NCBI RefSeq assembly: GCF_002751875.1
Contig: NZ_NMZM01000007.1
Span: 124,001 to 188,000 of the forward strand
Length of the DNA: 64,000 bases
Source of the DNA: Oceaniglobus indicus
GTDB taxonomy: Bacteria > Pseudomonadota > Alphaproteobacteria > Rhodobacterales > Rhodobacteraceae
Reading direction: 5' to 3'
Of this stretch, positions 7,738-16,838 are shown piece by piece. Each line of letters opens with the position of its first letter. Within the stretch, counting starts at the first letter, position 1. Under the pieces are notes generated by a model. The model saw only the letters and a program-made list of their open reading frames with translations. It had not been told where the DNA came from and ran no database searches. The position numbers and the translations under genes were made by a program.

Positions 7738-8541
7738 CTAACGGGTGCGCAGGAACGCGCGGAGCACCTTTTCCAGCTTTGCCGCACCGATCGGCGCCAT
7801 TTCCTTGGTGTGTTCGTGGCTGATGGTTTCGTCGCTCATGCCCGCGGCCATGTTGGTGACGATCGAGATGGCGGCGACCTTCAGGCCGAGGAACCGCGCC
7901 AGGATCACCTCGGGCACGGTCGACATGCCGACGGCATCCGCCCCCAGTATCCGGATCGCGTTGATTTCGGCCGGGGTTTCGAACGAAGGGCCGGAATACC
8001 AGGCATAGATGCCTTCATCCAGAATCTCGTTTTCCTCACCCGCCGCCGTCAGCAACGCGTTGCGCAGATCGCGGTCGTAAGCATCGACCATCGAGACGAA
8101 CCGCGCATCTGTCGGCTCGCCGATCAGGGGGTTCATGCCGGAAAAGTTGATGTGGTCGTTCAGCATCATCAGGCTGCCTGGCGGCATGTCCTCGCGCAGG
8201 GATCCGGCGGCGTTGGTGGCGATCATCGCTTCGGCGCCCAGACCGGCAAGAACCTCCAGCGGCAGGCGCATGGCGTCTGCGCGCCCCTTTTCATAATAAT
8301 GCGCGCGTCCGCCGAAAACCGCGACGCGAACCCCTTCGAGGTCGCCGATCACCAGCCTGGGATTGTGCCCCGACACCCCCGCGTGGGGAAAGCCCGGCAG
8401 ATCGGCATAATCGACCGACACCCCGTTGATCGCATCCGCCAGGTGCCCGAGGCCCGATCCCAGGATCAGGCCATAGCGCACCTTGGCCGATCCGGTTTTT
8501 TCACGGATCAGATCGACGAGTTCGTCAGCGTTCCTTGACAT
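7738..8541 (-). CDS. Purine nucleoside phosphorylase (trimeric type)
   Basis: Enzyme of 267 residues that splits purine nucleosides with phosphate to free base and ribose-1-phosphate. Family motifs are present: LILGSGLGHLAD (phosphate loop), FGGRAHYYEKG with the catalytic-region His, TNAAGSL, YSGPSFETPAE and DAVGMSTVPE. The start at 8541 (MSRNADELVDLIREKTG) is preferred over an ATG six codons upstream because it fits the family N-terminus. The start lies inside the last codons of the upstream permease gene (17-bp overlap). As the last gene of the BMP-type transport operon it would process the imported nucleosides. Confidence 0.92.
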   Translation of the reverse strand: MSRNADELVDLIREKTGSAKVRYGLILGSGLGHLADAINGVSVDYADLPGFPHAGVSGHNPRLVIGDLEGVRVAVFGGRAHYYEKGRADAMRLPLEVLAGLGAEAMIATNAAGSLREDMPPGSLMMLNDHINFSGMNPLIGEPTDARFVSMVDAYDRDLRNALLTAAGEENEILDEGIYAWYSGPSFETPAEINAIRILGADAVGMSTVPEVILARFLGLKVAAISIVTNMAAGMSDETISHEHTKEMAPIGAAKLEKVLRAFLRTR

Positions 8542-9490
8542 AGGCCTGTCCTCCGGCACGGGGGGGAATTGCCTTTCCGACGAACCCGGCCAGGATCACG
8601 ACGGTCAGGATATAGGGCAGGGCCTGCATGAATTGCGTCGGGATCGGCAGGCCCAGAAGTTCAAGGCTCTGATAGCGGTTTCCGATCGCATCCAAAAGGC
8701 CGAACAGCAGGCAGGCGCCCATGGCATACCACGGCCGCCATTTCGCAAAGATCAGGGCGGCCAGCGCGATATATCCGCGCCCCGCCGTCATGTCCTTGAC
8801 GAACCCGGCGGCCAGACCGGTGGCCAGGTAAGCCCCCGCCAGGCCGCACAGCAGACCGGCGATCAGAACCGCGGAATACCGCAGTCGCACGACGGAAATG
8901 CCGGCGGTGTCGACCGCGCCCGGATTTTCGCCGACGGCGCGCAGGCGCAAGCCGAACCGGGTGCGGAACAGGATGTACCATGTCGCGGGAACCGCCAGGA
9001 ACGCCACATAGACCAGCACCGTATGCCCCGACAGAAGCTCGGAATAGATCGGCCCGAGCACCGGCACGTCCGCCAGGGCGTTGGCAAAGGGCAGGGTGAT
9101 TTCCTGAAACCGTCCGCCGTCGATCAACGCCGGGGTGCGCCCGCCCTCGTTGAACCAGTCGCGCGCGATCAGCACGGTCATGCCCGACGCAAGGAAGTTC
9201 AGCGCGACGCCGGAAATCAGCTGATCGCCGCGAAACGTGATCGACGCGATGCCATGGATCAGCGCGAACACCAGCGACGCGGCAATCCCCGCCATCAGGC
9301 CCAGCCAGACCGAACCGGTCATCGCGGCGACGGCAGCGGAAAAGAACGCGGCGGCCAGCATCTTGGCCTCGAGACCGATGTCGAAGATCCCGGCGCGTTC
9401 GCTGAACAGGCCCGCAAGACAGGCCAGCAGCAGCGGGGTTGCAAGCCGAACGGTGGAATCGAGGATCTGAATGATCGTGATGAGTTCCAT
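8525..9490 (-). CDS. Nucleoside-type ABC transporter permease (second subunit)
   Basis: Inner-membrane permease of 321 residues of the BPD_transp_2 group (NupQ/YufQ-like), with about eight to nine membrane segments. The conserved cytoplasmic loop RTRFGLRLRAVGENPGAVDT contacts the ATPase. The early segment LACLAGLFSERAGIFDIGLE is typical of this subunit, which begins with a short N-terminal helix before the SERAG motif. It starts 3 bp after the stop of the first permease gene and overlaps the nucleoside phosphorylase start. It probably forms a heterodimeric channel with the 9494-10597 product. Confidence 0.9.
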   Translation of the reverse strand: MELITIIQILDSTVRLATPLLLACLAGLFSERAGIFDIGLEAKMLAAAFFSAAVAAMTGSVWLGLMAGIAASLVFALIHGIASITFRGDQLISGVALNFLASGMTVLIARDWFNEGGRTPALIDGGRFQEITLPFANALADVPVLGPIYSELLSGHTVLVYVAFLAVPATWYILFRTRFGLRLRAVGENPGAVDTAGISVVRLRYSAVLIAGLLCGLAGAYLATGLAAGFVKDMTAGRGYIALAALIFAKWRPWYAMGACLLFGLLDAIGNRYQSLELLGLPIPTQFMQALPYILTVVILAGFVGKAIPPRAGGQAYVKER

Positions 9491-9493
9491 GGC

Positions 9494-10597
9494 TTACTCC
9501 GCCGGATCGATTTTCGGACGCCTGCGGCCGAAATGCAGGAAGGCGCCGGTGACCGGGCCGCGCACCATGTTGTCCAGCGCGCCGGTGAACAGGATCACCA
9601 GCGCCTGAATCACCAGAACCATCTCGCGCGGGACCGAGGTTTCGAACTCCAGCTCGGCGCCCCCCTGATACAATGCGCCGAACAGCACCGCCGCGATCAG
9701 CACACCCACCGGGTGCGACCGACCCATCAGCGCCACGGCGATCCCGACGAAACCGGCACCCAGCACGTTGTCCTGCAACAGCCGCTGCTGTTCGCCCATC
9801 ACCGCGTTCACGGCCATCAACCCGGCCAATGCACCGGAAATCAGCATCGTGATCATGATGATGCGGAACGGCGCGATCCCGGCATAGCGGGCGGCCGGTT
9901 CTGAATGGCCATAGGCGCGGATTTCGTATCCCAACCGGGTGCGCCACAGCAGCAGCCAGACCAGGAAACACGCGATCAGCCCCAGAAGGAACGACACGTT
10001 CAGCGGCGAGCGGGCGAACTTGATCCCCACCAGCGCAAAGATGTCGCGGGCGTTGGGCAGGAACGTGCCTTCGGGGAACCGCGCGCTTTCGGGGGCCATG
10101 CCCGGCGCCTTCAGTGCGCCCACCAGAAGATACACCAACAGCGCCGAGGCGATGAAGTTGAACATGATCGTGGTGATGACGATGTGCGATCCGCGCCGCG
10201 CCTGAAGATATGCGGGGATCGCCGCCCAGGCCGCGCCGAACAGCGCCCCGCCGACAATGGCGAACGGCAATGCCAGCGCCCAGTGCGGCCAAGGCAGCGC
10301 TAGGCAGACCAGCGCGACGCCGAGCGAGCCGAGTTGCGCCTGTCCTTCGCCGCCGATGTTGAACAGCTTGGCATGGAATGCCACCGCCACGGCCAACCCG
10401 GTAAAGATGAAGTTGGTGGCATAGAACAACGTATAGCCCCAGCCATAGGTCGACCCGACCGCGCCCTTGACCATGATCTGCATGGCGTTGACCGGATCCT
10501 CGCCGATCAGCAGCACGACAAGCCCCGACACGAACAGCGCCAGCAGCAGGTTGATCAGCGGGATCAGGACCACGTCGGCCCACTTGGGAAGGCTCAT
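9494..10597 (-). CDS. Nucleoside-type ABC transporter permease (first subunit)
   Basis: Inner-membrane permease of 367 residues, BPD_transp_2 group, NupP/YufP-like. It has about ten hydrophobic segments, the motif FHAKLFNIGGEGQAQLG in its first half and the ATPase-contact loop RTRLGYEIRAYGHSEPAARY. Together with the downstream permease it forms the channel of a BMP-dependent importer. Family members carry purine or pyrimidine nucleosides. Its ATG is separated by one base from the stop of the ATPase gene, consistent with one transcript. Confidence 0.9.
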   Translation of the reverse strand: MSLPKWADVVLIPLINLLLALFVSGLVVLLIGEDPVNAMQIMVKGAVGSTYGWGYTLFYATNFIFTGLAVAVAFHAKLFNIGGEGQAQLGSLGVALVCLALPWPHWALALPFAIVGGALFGAAWAAIPAYLQARRGSHIVITTIMFNFIASALLVYLLVGALKAPGMAPESARFPEGTFLPNARDIFALVGIKFARSPLNVSFLLGLIACFLVWLLLWRTRLGYEIRAYGHSEPAARYAGIAPFRIIMITMLISGALAGLMAVNAVMGEQQRLLQDNVLGAGFVGIAVALMGRSHPVGVLIAAVLFGALYQGGAELEFETSVPREMVLVIQALVILFTGALDNMVRGPVTGAFLHFGRRRPKIDPAE

Positions 10598-10598
10598 G

Positions 10599-12233
10599 TC
10601 ATTGCACCTTGCCGTGGCGTTCGGCCAGGTTCGCCTCGACCTCCTGCACTGTGTGCGGGGTATCCGTATCCGTAATTCCGGCCATCAACAGCCCCAGTTC
10701 GCGTTCGGTCGTTTCGGACGGCAAACGTTCGCCCATGATCCTGCCGTCGAACATCACCGCGATGCGGTCGGACAGCGACATGATCTCGTCCAGTTCGACC
10801 GACACCAGCAGAATCGCCTTGCCGGCATCGCGCAACGCCACGATCTGTTGGTGGATGAATTCGATGGCGCCGATGTCGACACCGCGTGTGGGCTGGCCGA
10901 CCAGCAACAGGTCGGGATTGCGCTCCAATTCGCGGGCGATGACGATCTTCTGCTGGTTGCCACCGCTGAAATTCTTGGCCGTCTGCCAGCAATCCGCCGG
11001 GCGCACATCGAACTTGGCGATCTTTTCCTCGGTATCGCGGCGCAGCGCGTCGTTGTCCATCAGCCAGCCGCGGTTGTATTTCGGATCGTGGTGATAGCCG
11101 AAGGCGACGTTTTCCCAGGCGTGGAAGTCCAGGATTAGACCCTCGCGGTGGCGATCCTCGGGGACATGGGCAATACCCCGCGCGCGCCGCGTGCGGGCAT
11201 CGGACAGCTTGCCGGTCAGGTCCAGATCGGTGCCGTTCAACGTGACGCGACCGGTGGCCTCGCGGCTGCCGCCCAGCACGTCCAACAGTTCAGACTGGCC
11301 GTTGCCCGCCACGCCGGCGATGCCCAGGATTTCACCGGCGCGCACGTTCAGCGACACGGATTTCAACCGCTCCACACCCTTGTCGTCCTTTACGCGCAGG
11401 TTCTCGACGTCCAGCACGATCTGTTTCGGCGCGGCGGGGGCCTTGTCGACCCGAAGCAGCACCTTGCGCCCGACCATCAGTTCGGCCAGCGCCTCGGGCG
11501 ACGTTTCGGCAGTCTTCACCGTCGCCGTCATCTCGCCGCGTCGCATGACCGACACGGTGTCGGTGATTTCCATGATCTCGCGCAGCTTGTGGGTGATCAG
11601 GATGATCGTCTTGCCCTGCGCGCGCAGCCCTTCGAGGATGCGAAACAGGTGATCGGCCTCGGCGGGGGTCAGAACGCCGGTGGGTTCGTCCAGGATCAGG
11701 ATGTCGGCCTGGCGATACAGCGCCTTCAGGATCTCGACGCGCTGCTGCATCCCCACGCCCAGATCCTGGATCAGCGCATCGGGATCGACGTTCAATTCGT
11801 ATTCGGCGGCCAGTTCGGTCAGCAGCTTGCGCGCCTTCGACAACGATGGCGTCAGCCGCGCGCCCGATTCCGCGCCCAGCACGACGTTTTCCAGCACCGT
11901 GAAATTCTCGACCAGCTTGAAATGCTGGAACACCATGCCGATGCCGGCGGCAATGGCCGCCTGGCTGTCGGGGATGGCCGTCTTGCGTCCGGCGATGAAG
12001 ATATCGCCCCCGTCGGCCTTGTAGAATCCATACAGGATCGACATCAGCGTCGATTTCCCGGCGCCGTTTTCGCCGATGATGCCATGGATCGTGCCCGGCA
12101 TGACCCGGATCGAGATGTCCTTGTTCGCCTGCACCGTGCCGAAGGCCTTCGAGATGCCTTTCAACTCGATCGCGGGGGCGTCGGGGGCGGCGGGCCGCCC
12201 CCTTTCGCTGTGCCCTGTCACGCCGGCGCTCAC
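10599..12233 (-). CDS. Nucleoside-type ABC transporter ATP-binding protein (two NBDs)
   Basis: Protein of 544 residues with two fused ATPase domains. Domain 1 has an intact Walker A (GENGAGKST), a degenerate signature (DLGVGMQQRVEI) and Walker B LILDEPTGVL. Domain 2 has a degenerate Walker A (GVAGNGQSE), an intact signature (NFSGGNQQK) and the GQPTRGVD region. This asymmetry is normal for the sugar/nucleoside (YufO/RbsA-like) class. The start is GTG, forming a GTGA overlap with the TGA of the binding-protein gene. It energises import by the two downstream permeases. Confidence 0.92.
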   Translation of the reverse strand: MSAGVTGHSERGRPAAPDAPAIELKGISKAFGTVQANKDISIRVMPGTIHGIIGENGAGKSTLMSILYGFYKADGGDIFIAGRKTAIPDSQAAIAAGIGMVFQHFKLVENFTVLENVVLGAESGARLTPSLSKARKLLTELAAEYELNVDPDALIQDLGVGMQQRVEILKALYRQADILILDEPTGVLTPAEADHLFRILEGLRAQGKTIILITHKLREIMEITDTVSVMRRGEMTATVKTAETSPEALAELMVGRKVLLRVDKAPAAPKQIVLDVENLRVKDDKGVERLKSVSLNVRAGEILGIAGVAGNGQSELLDVLGGSREATGRVTLNGTDLDLTGKLSDARTRRARGIAHVPEDRHREGLILDFHAWENVAFGYHHDPKYNRGWLMDNDALRRDTEEKIAKFDVRPADCWQTAKNFSGGNQQKIVIARELERNPDLLLVGQPTRGVDIGAIEFIHQQIVALRDAGKAILLVSVELDEIMSLSDRIAVMFDGRIMGERLPSETTERELGLLMAGITDTDTPHTVQEVEANLAERHGKVQ

Positions 12234-13225
12234 ATCACCGGGCAGCTGTCGTCGGTGGTGTAATCATGCACCTCGATTTCGCCGGCGATGATCTTTTCCT
12301 TGGCCTCTTCGACGGCGGCGGTCATCTCGGGCGTGATCAGGTCCTTGTTGTTCTCGTCGACCGCGTAACCGACACCGTTGTTCTCAAGCCCGAGGGCGTT
12401 GATCCCGGTGGGCAGTTCGCCGTCGGCGGCGGTGTTGAAGACGGTATAGACGGCGTTATCGACCCGCTTGGTCATCGAGGTCAGGACCGAACCGGGGTGC
12501 ATGTAGTTCTGGTTCGAATCGACGCCGATGGAATAGACACCCTCGTCCGCTGCCGCCTGAAGCACGCCGACCCCGGTGCCGCCCGCCGCGGCGAACACAA
12601 CGTCGGATCCCTGGCTGATCTGTGCCTTGGTCAGTTCGGCGCCCTTCACCGGATCGTTCCATGCGGCCGGGGTGGTGCCGGTCATGTTCTGGATCACGGT
12701 GATGTCCGGATTGGCCGCCTTGGCGCCTTGGGCGTAACCACAGGCGAACTTGCGGATCAGGGGCACGTCCATGCCGCCGACAAACGACACGGTGCCGGTT
12801 TTCGACGCCATGGCGGCCAGCATGCCGACCAGATACGATCCCTCGTGCTCGGCGAAGACGATCGACTGCACGTTGGGCTGGTCCACCACCATGTCGACGA
12901 TCGCGAACTTGGTGTCGGGATAATCCGGCGCGACCTTTTCCAGGGTCGAGGCATTGGCGAAGCCCAGGACGATGATCGGGTTTGCCCCGCGTTCGGCCAT
13001 CCGGCGCATGGTCTGCTCGCGCTGCGCCTCGGACGACAGCTCGGTTTCGATATAGTCGCCGCCGGTGTCCTTCACCCAACGCTGGGCGCCGTTATAGGCG
13101 GATTCGTTGAACGATTTGTCGAACTTGCCGCCAAGATCGATGATCAGGCCCGGTTCGGCCAGAGCGGCGCCCGCGGACAGGGCCAGCGCGGTTGTGGCAC
13201 CGAGAAGTTTCTGCATGAGGGTCAT
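12230..13225 (-). CDS. BMP-family nucleoside-binding protein
   Basis: Periplasmic substrate-binding protein of 331 residues with an N-terminal signal peptide (MTLMQKLLGATTALALSAGAALA). The mature part begins EPGLIIDLGGKFDKSFNESA, the typical opening of basic membrane protein (BMP/Med) family receptors, most of which bind nucleosides. The ATG at 13225 is chosen because it begins a clean signal sequence and has GGGAG a few bases upstream; the frame stays open further upstream but that stretch is not signal-like. It heads the importer operon and overlaps the ATPase gene by 4 bp. Confidence 0.92.
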   Translation of the reverse strand: MTLMQKLLGATTALALSAGAALAEPGLIIDLGGKFDKSFNESAYNGAQRWVKDTGGDYIETELSSEAQREQTMRRMAERGANPIIVLGFANASTLEKVAPDYPDTKFAIVDMVVDQPNVQSIVFAEHEGSYLVGMLAAMASKTGTVSFVGGMDVPLIRKFACGYAQGAKAANPDITVIQNMTGTTPAAWNDPVKGAELTKAQISQGSDVVFAAAGGTGVGVLQAAADEGVYSIGVDSNQNYMHPGSVLTSMTKRVDNAVYTVFNTAADGELPTGINALGLENNGVGYAVDENNKDLITPEMTAAVEEAKEKIIAGEIEVHDYTTDDSCPVM

Positions 13226-13411
13226 TGGTCGTCTCCCGTGTTGTATCGGTTTTTGGGGCGCGCCGTAAAACGCCGGCCCGGAATCGCGGTTGTTTCGGTG
13301 TCGCATCACGTCTGAATAAGGCCGCAGCGGTCGGGGGCGGTCAACCCGTTTTCGGGGCACGAGACCCCGGCCGACGGAACGTTTCGCAGTATTCGACCGC
13401 ATGACGTGGTG

Positions 13412-13852
13412 TCACCCGGCGCAGGGCGAGCGAGCGAGGCGGGGCAGGGCGCAGGCCATGACGATAGCATCGCTGGCTGGCCGACCCGGATGCGCGTAAT
13501 ACCCCCGACGCCGACCGCAGACCTCGTAGCCCATCGCGTCGTAAAGCGCCCGCGCGGCGGCATTTTCGGCATCGACCTCAAGAAAGATCCGCACGGCACC
13601 CCGGGCCACGGCCTGCACATGCAGATCGTGAAGGCACCGGCGTCCCAGGCCGTTCCGACGACAGGCGGGATCGACGGCCAGCATCAGAAGCTCGGCCTCG
13701 TCCAGCAGGACGCGACCCAGGGCAAAAGCCTGCGGTGTTGCGGCCAGAACAGTCTCGGGGCGGGGCAAAAGGTCGGCAAATTCGTCCCTGCTCCACGGGC
13801 GCGCGCCGTCCATGGCGGCGGCGTGCAGACGGGCCAGCGCATCGGGCGTCAC
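13412..13852 (-). CDS. rimI: Ribosomal-protein-alanine N-acetyltransferase (RimI-like)
   Basis: GNAT-fold acetyltransferase of 146 residues. The acetyl-CoA loop is visible as VDPACRRNGLGRRCL (RxxGxG/A pattern), followed by FLEVDAENAAARALYDAMGY, the RimI signature for acetylation of ribosomal protein S18. The GTG start overlaps the tsaB stop (GTGA). The rimI-tsaB pairing is a common bacterial arrangement that supports the call. Translation probably depends on tsaB. Confidence 0.85.
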   Translation of the reverse strand: MTPDALARLHAAAMDGARPWSRDEFADLLPRPETVLAATPQAFALGRVLLDEAELLMLAVDPACRRNGLGRRCLHDLHVQAVARGAVRIFLEVDAENAAARALYDAMGYEVCGRRRGYYAHPGRPASDAIVMACALPRLARSPCAG

Positions 13853-14484
13853 GGCAGGATGACGGGTGCCGGATCACGGGGCGGCGCGGCGTCGGCGGGC
13901 CGCAGATAGAGCGGCGCGGGCCGGGGTGCGGTGACCGGATCGGCCCCGGCCGCGATCCGCGCCATCGCCTCAACCAACGGAAACGCCGGGTCGCGCCACG
14001 GCGCCCCCAGGGCGGCGGCCACCCTGGGGGCGGGCGCACCCACGCAGACAAAGGGCGCGGCAACGTCGGGCAGGGCACCTGCGTCATGAAACCCGGGCGC
14101 CGCGGCGTAGCCTTCGGCGAAAACTTGGGCACAGAACGCGTCGCGCGGGGCGGCGACCAGCGAAAGAACGCGGCCCGGAATCCCCAGCGCCTGCGCTTGC
14201 AGCGTCGAGACGCCGATGGCCGGAATGTCCAGCGACAAGGCCAACCCCCGCGCCGCGGCCACCGCAATCCGAAGGCCGGTGAAATTGCCCGGGCCGGTCC
14301 CGACCGCGATCCGGGTCAAATCATGCCATCCGATACCCTGCGCCGTCAGAAGTTCGGCCAGCATCGGCATCAACCGCTCGACCTGACCGCGCTTCATGTC
14401 TTCGTGGACAGACCCGAGGACGGCCCCGTCCGCAAACAGGGCCGCTGAGCAATAGGCACCCGAGGTGTCGAACGCGAGGATCAT
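13849..14484 (-). CDS. tsaB: tRNA threonylcarbamoyladenosine biosynthesis protein TsaB
   Basis: Protein of 211 residues of the ASKHA fold, starting MILAFDTSGAYCSAALF. It partners TsaD and TsaE in making the t6A37 modification of ANN-decoding tRNAs in the cytoplasm. VGTGPGNFTGLRIAVAAARG, the TsaB/TsaD family motif, is present. The start at 14484 begins exactly at the conserved ILAFDTS; the frame extends 14 codons upstream without family resemblance. The second half is Ala/Pro-rich and poorly conserved, which is normal for TsaB. Confidence 0.93.
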   Translation of the reverse strand: MILAFDTSGAYCSAALFADGAVLGSVHEDMKRGQVERLMPMLAELLTAQGIGWHDLTRIAVGTGPGNFTGLRIAVAAARGLALSLDIPAIGVSTLQAQALGIPGRVLSLVAAPRDAFCAQVFAEGYAAAPGFHDAGALPDVAAPFVCVGAPAPRVAAALGAPWRDPAFPLVEAMARIAAGADPVTAPRPAPLYLRPADAAPPRDPAPVILP

Positions 14485-14583
14485 GAAAGGCCGCCGGTGG
14501 GAAAGGGATCGCTTAGACGCCTCCATACCCGATGCCGGGGCAGGCCCGCAACGCGCGGCGCCATGCCGGGGTATCGCGAACCG

Positions 14584-15147
14584 TCAGACGGTGACGGGGC
14601 GCACTTCGGTGACCTCGGGGATGTAATGGCGCAGCAGGTTCTCGATCCCCATTTTCAGGGTCAGAGTCGAAGACGGACAACCGGCGCAGGCCCCCTGCAT
14701 GTGCAGGTATACGACGCCGCGATCGAACCCGTGGAACGTGATATCGCCGCCATCCTGCGCCACGGCCGGGCGCACCCGCGTGTCCAGCAGCTCCTTGATC
14801 TGGCCCACGATCTCATGGTCCGGCCCGTCGTGTGCCGCGTGCCCGCCAGAGGTGTCGGCCTCGCCCTCCATCACCGGGGCGCCCGACTGGAAATGTTCCA
14901 TGATGGCACCCAGAAGCGCCGGCTTGATGTGTTCCCAGTCAACGCCGTCGTTCTTGGTCACGGTGATGAAATCGGTCCCGAAGAAGACGGCGGCCACCCC
15001 ATCGACGGCGAACAGCCGCTGCGCGAGCGGCGATTTTCCACCGGCATCGGGCGTCGGGAAATCTGCGGTGCCCGCGTCCAGCACGGTTTGCCCCGGAAGG
15101 AACTTCAGCGTCGCCGGGTTCGGCGTTGATTCGGTCTGGATGAACAT
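14584..15147 (-). CDS. Nfu-type Fe-S cluster scaffold/carrier protein
   Basis: Protein of 187 residues with an N-terminal Nfu_N domain (MFIQTESTPNPATLKFLPG) and a C-terminal NifU-like domain carrying the cluster-binding CAGCPSS (CxxC). Such proteins receive or carry 4Fe-4S clusters for client enzymes. Between the domains is a short His/Gly-rich linker (GGHAAHDGPDH). The chosen ATG starts the conserved QTESTPNP motif. An Irr/ICE-like box lies 60-76 bp upstream of the start, suggesting control by iron. It is not adjacent to an isc/suf operon in this window. Confidence 0.92.
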   Translation of the reverse strand: MFIQTESTPNPATLKFLPGQTVLDAGTADFPTPDAGGKSPLAQRLFAVDGVAAVFFGTDFITVTKNDGVDWEHIKPALLGAIMEHFQSGAPVMEGEADTSGGHAAHDGPDHEIVGQIKELLDTRVRPAVAQDGGDITFHGFDRGVVYLHMQGACAGCPSSTLTLKMGIENLLRHYIPEVTEVRPVTV

Positions 15148-15206
15148 GGAAGGCCCCCTTTCGGTCAGGCACCAGATATGCGCCCGACGACGCGGGATGT
15201 CAACGA

Positions 15207-15223
15207 TCTGGAACGATTCTAAG
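15207..15223. promoter_or_regulatory. ICE/Irr-like iron box upstream of the Nfu gene
   Basis: The 17-bp TCTGGAACGATTCTAAG matches the palindromic iron-control element pattern TTTAGAA-N3-TTCTAAA at 11 of 14 defined positions, with the GAA-N3-TTC core intact. It lies 60-76 bp before the start of the Nfu-type gene. The consensus is from memory of Irr-regulated alphaproteobacterial promoters. Actual binding is inference. Confidence 0.4.
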
Positions 15224-15302
15224 GTGCCGGGGCAAGGGCCCCTCCGCGCACCCATGTCATTCCGCACGCAACGCTGGATCCGGTCGTAAGGTGAAGACCC
15301 AC

Positions 15303-15758
15303 CTAAGACACCGCCTCAAGCTGTTCCTTGCTCAGATCGCCGGGAACGATGGTGATCGGGATGGCCAATTCTCCGATGTTGCGGGTCAGTTGGCTGACGA
15401 TCGGGCCGGGCCCGCCCTTGTCGTCGCTGGCGCCCAAAACCAGAACGCCGATTTCGCGATCGTCGCGGATCTGTGCCAGGATTTCGGGCACGGGCTCGCC
15501 CTCGCGGATCACCAGTTCGGGATCGACCCCCTGGCGGTCGCGCATCCACTTTGCGAAAACCTCGAAATGCACCTCGATCCGCTCGCGCGCTTCCTGGTGC
15601 ATGATGTCACCGACGCCGATCCAGTGATTGAACTCCTCGGGCGGGATGATGGCGAGGATCTGGACGCCGCCGCCCGTCTTTGCCGCGCGCATGGCGGCAA
15701 AGCGCATCGCGTTGAGACATTCACGGGTGTCGTCGAGAACGACAAGAAACTTTCGCAT
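15303..15758 (-). CDS. Universal stress protein (UspA family)
   Basis: Single-domain Usp of 151 residues. It begins MRKFLVVLDDTRECLNAMRF. The C-terminal half carries LVLGASDDKGGPGPIVSQL, close to the nucleotide-binding G-2x-G-9x-G-(S/T) pattern of the ATP-binding subclass, followed by IPITIVPGDLS. These cytoplasmic proteins aid survival under stress by unresolved mechanisms. The gene appears to be transcribed alone, upstream of the Nfu-type gene and on the same strand. Confidence 0.85.
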   Translation of the reverse strand: MRKFLVVLDDTRECLNAMRFAAMRAAKTGGGVQILAIIPPEEFNHWIGVGDIMHQEARERIEVHFEVFAKWMRDRQGVDPELVIREGEPVPEILAQIRDDREIGVLVLGASDDKGGPGPIVSQLTRNIGELAIPITIVPGDLSKEQLEAVS

Positions 15759-15855
15759 GGGGGCTCCTGTCAGTGCGGCCGGTCACGCTGGGGCGATGAT
15801 GCCGAAGCCTCGAAGATCTGGCAAGGACGGCGATGGCAGGGTGAACCGGCCTGGA

Positions 15856-16719
15856 TCAGCGGGCCGCGCGCGCCCAGTCCCAATAGAGCGCGCGCGCCCG
15901 CAGGGTGATTGGGCCCACCGGGTAGGAGACGCCCTCGAACCCCGTGACGGGTGTGACCTTGGCCATGTTGCCGCTCAGGAACACCTCGTCGGCGGCCTCG
16001 AAATCGGCGAACCCCAGCACCGTCTCGTGGACGCGCACGCCGTCGGCGCGCAGATTGGCGATATGGCGGGCGCGGGTGATGCCGGCCAGGAAGGTGCCGT
16101 TGGCGATCGGGGTGAAAACCTCGCCGGCCTTCGCCATGAACACGTTGGCCGTGGCGGATTCCGCCACGTTGCCCAATGCGTCGGCGACCAGGGCGTTGCC
16201 GAAGCCGCGGCTTCGCACCTCGCGCAACATCCGCGCGTTGTTGGGATAAAGGCATCCCGCCTTGGCGTTGACCACGCTGCTTTCCAGAACGGGGCGGCGG
16301 AACTGGGTGCGTCCCAGCGTGACCGAGGCGTCGGGGTCCGGCATCGCGATCTGCTCGAGACAGATGCAGAACGCGGTGCCCTCGGCGCGCGGCACGATCG
16401 CGCTGGCGTCACCTTCGGTCGCCCAATACATCGGCCGGATGTAAACCGCGGCGTCGGCGGGATAGGCGGCCAGCCCCTCCATCACCAGATCGACCATGTC
16501 GCCGGTCGAACAGGTCGGCCGCAGCATCAGCGCTTCGGCCGAGCGGTTGACCCGTGCGCAATGGGCCTCGAGATCAGGTGCCACGCCGTCCACCCAGCGC
16601 GCACCATCGAACACTGTGCTGCCCAGCCACGCGCCGTGATCGGCCGCGCGCATGATGGGCAGGTCGCCGTCATGCCACGCGCCCTCGAACCATGTGCGGA
16701 TGTTGATACCTGTGGCCAT
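15856..16719 (-). CDS. Class IV aminotransferase (branched-chain aminotransferase-like)
   Basis: Fold-type IV PLP enzyme of 287 residues. The PLP lysine is in VVNAKAGCLYPNNARM and the phosphate-binding turn near TFLAGITRARHIANL. GNVAESATANVFMAKAGEV is the family's conserved block. It would transfer amino groups between branched-chain amino acids and 2-oxoglutarate, but it differs at its N-terminus from canonical IlvE and may be a paralogue with a different amine or D-amino-acid substrate. Divergent from the luciferase-like gene, with a palindromic repeat between. Confidence 0.8.
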   Translation of the reverse strand: MATGINIRTWFEGAWHDGDLPIMRAADHGAWLGSTVFDGARWVDGVAPDLEAHCARVNRSAEALMLRPTCSTGDMVDLVMEGLAAYPADAAVYIRPMYWATEGDASAIVPRAEGTAFCICLEQIAMPDPDASVTLGRTQFRRPVLESSVVNAKAGCLYPNNARMLREVRSRGFGNALVADALGNVAESATANVFMAKAGEVFTPIANGTFLAGITRARHIANLRADGVRVHETVLGFADFEAADEVFLSGNMAKVTPVTGFEGVSYPVGPITLRARALYWDWARAAR

Positions 16720-16815
16720 CGGGGTTCCCTTTCAAACGACGCGCGGGTTTTAGACCATGCCGGGCACGTCGGGTCCAGAACGACTTGCGGGCCGCCGCGC
16801 AAGGCCGCGGGTCCG

Positions 16816-16838
16816 GGATGCCTCCGGCGGGAGTATTT
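16816..16838 (+). repeat. Interspersed repeat, copy 1
   Basis: A 23-bp sequence (GGATGCCTCC followed by GGCGGGAGTATTT) occurs identically at 61508-61530. I recall this GC-rich block ending in GAGTATTT as frequent between genes of Rhodobacteraceae. It contains the self-complementary CCTCCGGCGG-type core. Function unknown. Confidence 0.7.

Noticed and set aside
13226-13411. Possible purine riboswitch in the leader of the nucleoside transporter operon
   Set aside because: No three-way-junction pattern or conserved loop sequences were found in the 186 bp; a normal promoter region is more likely.
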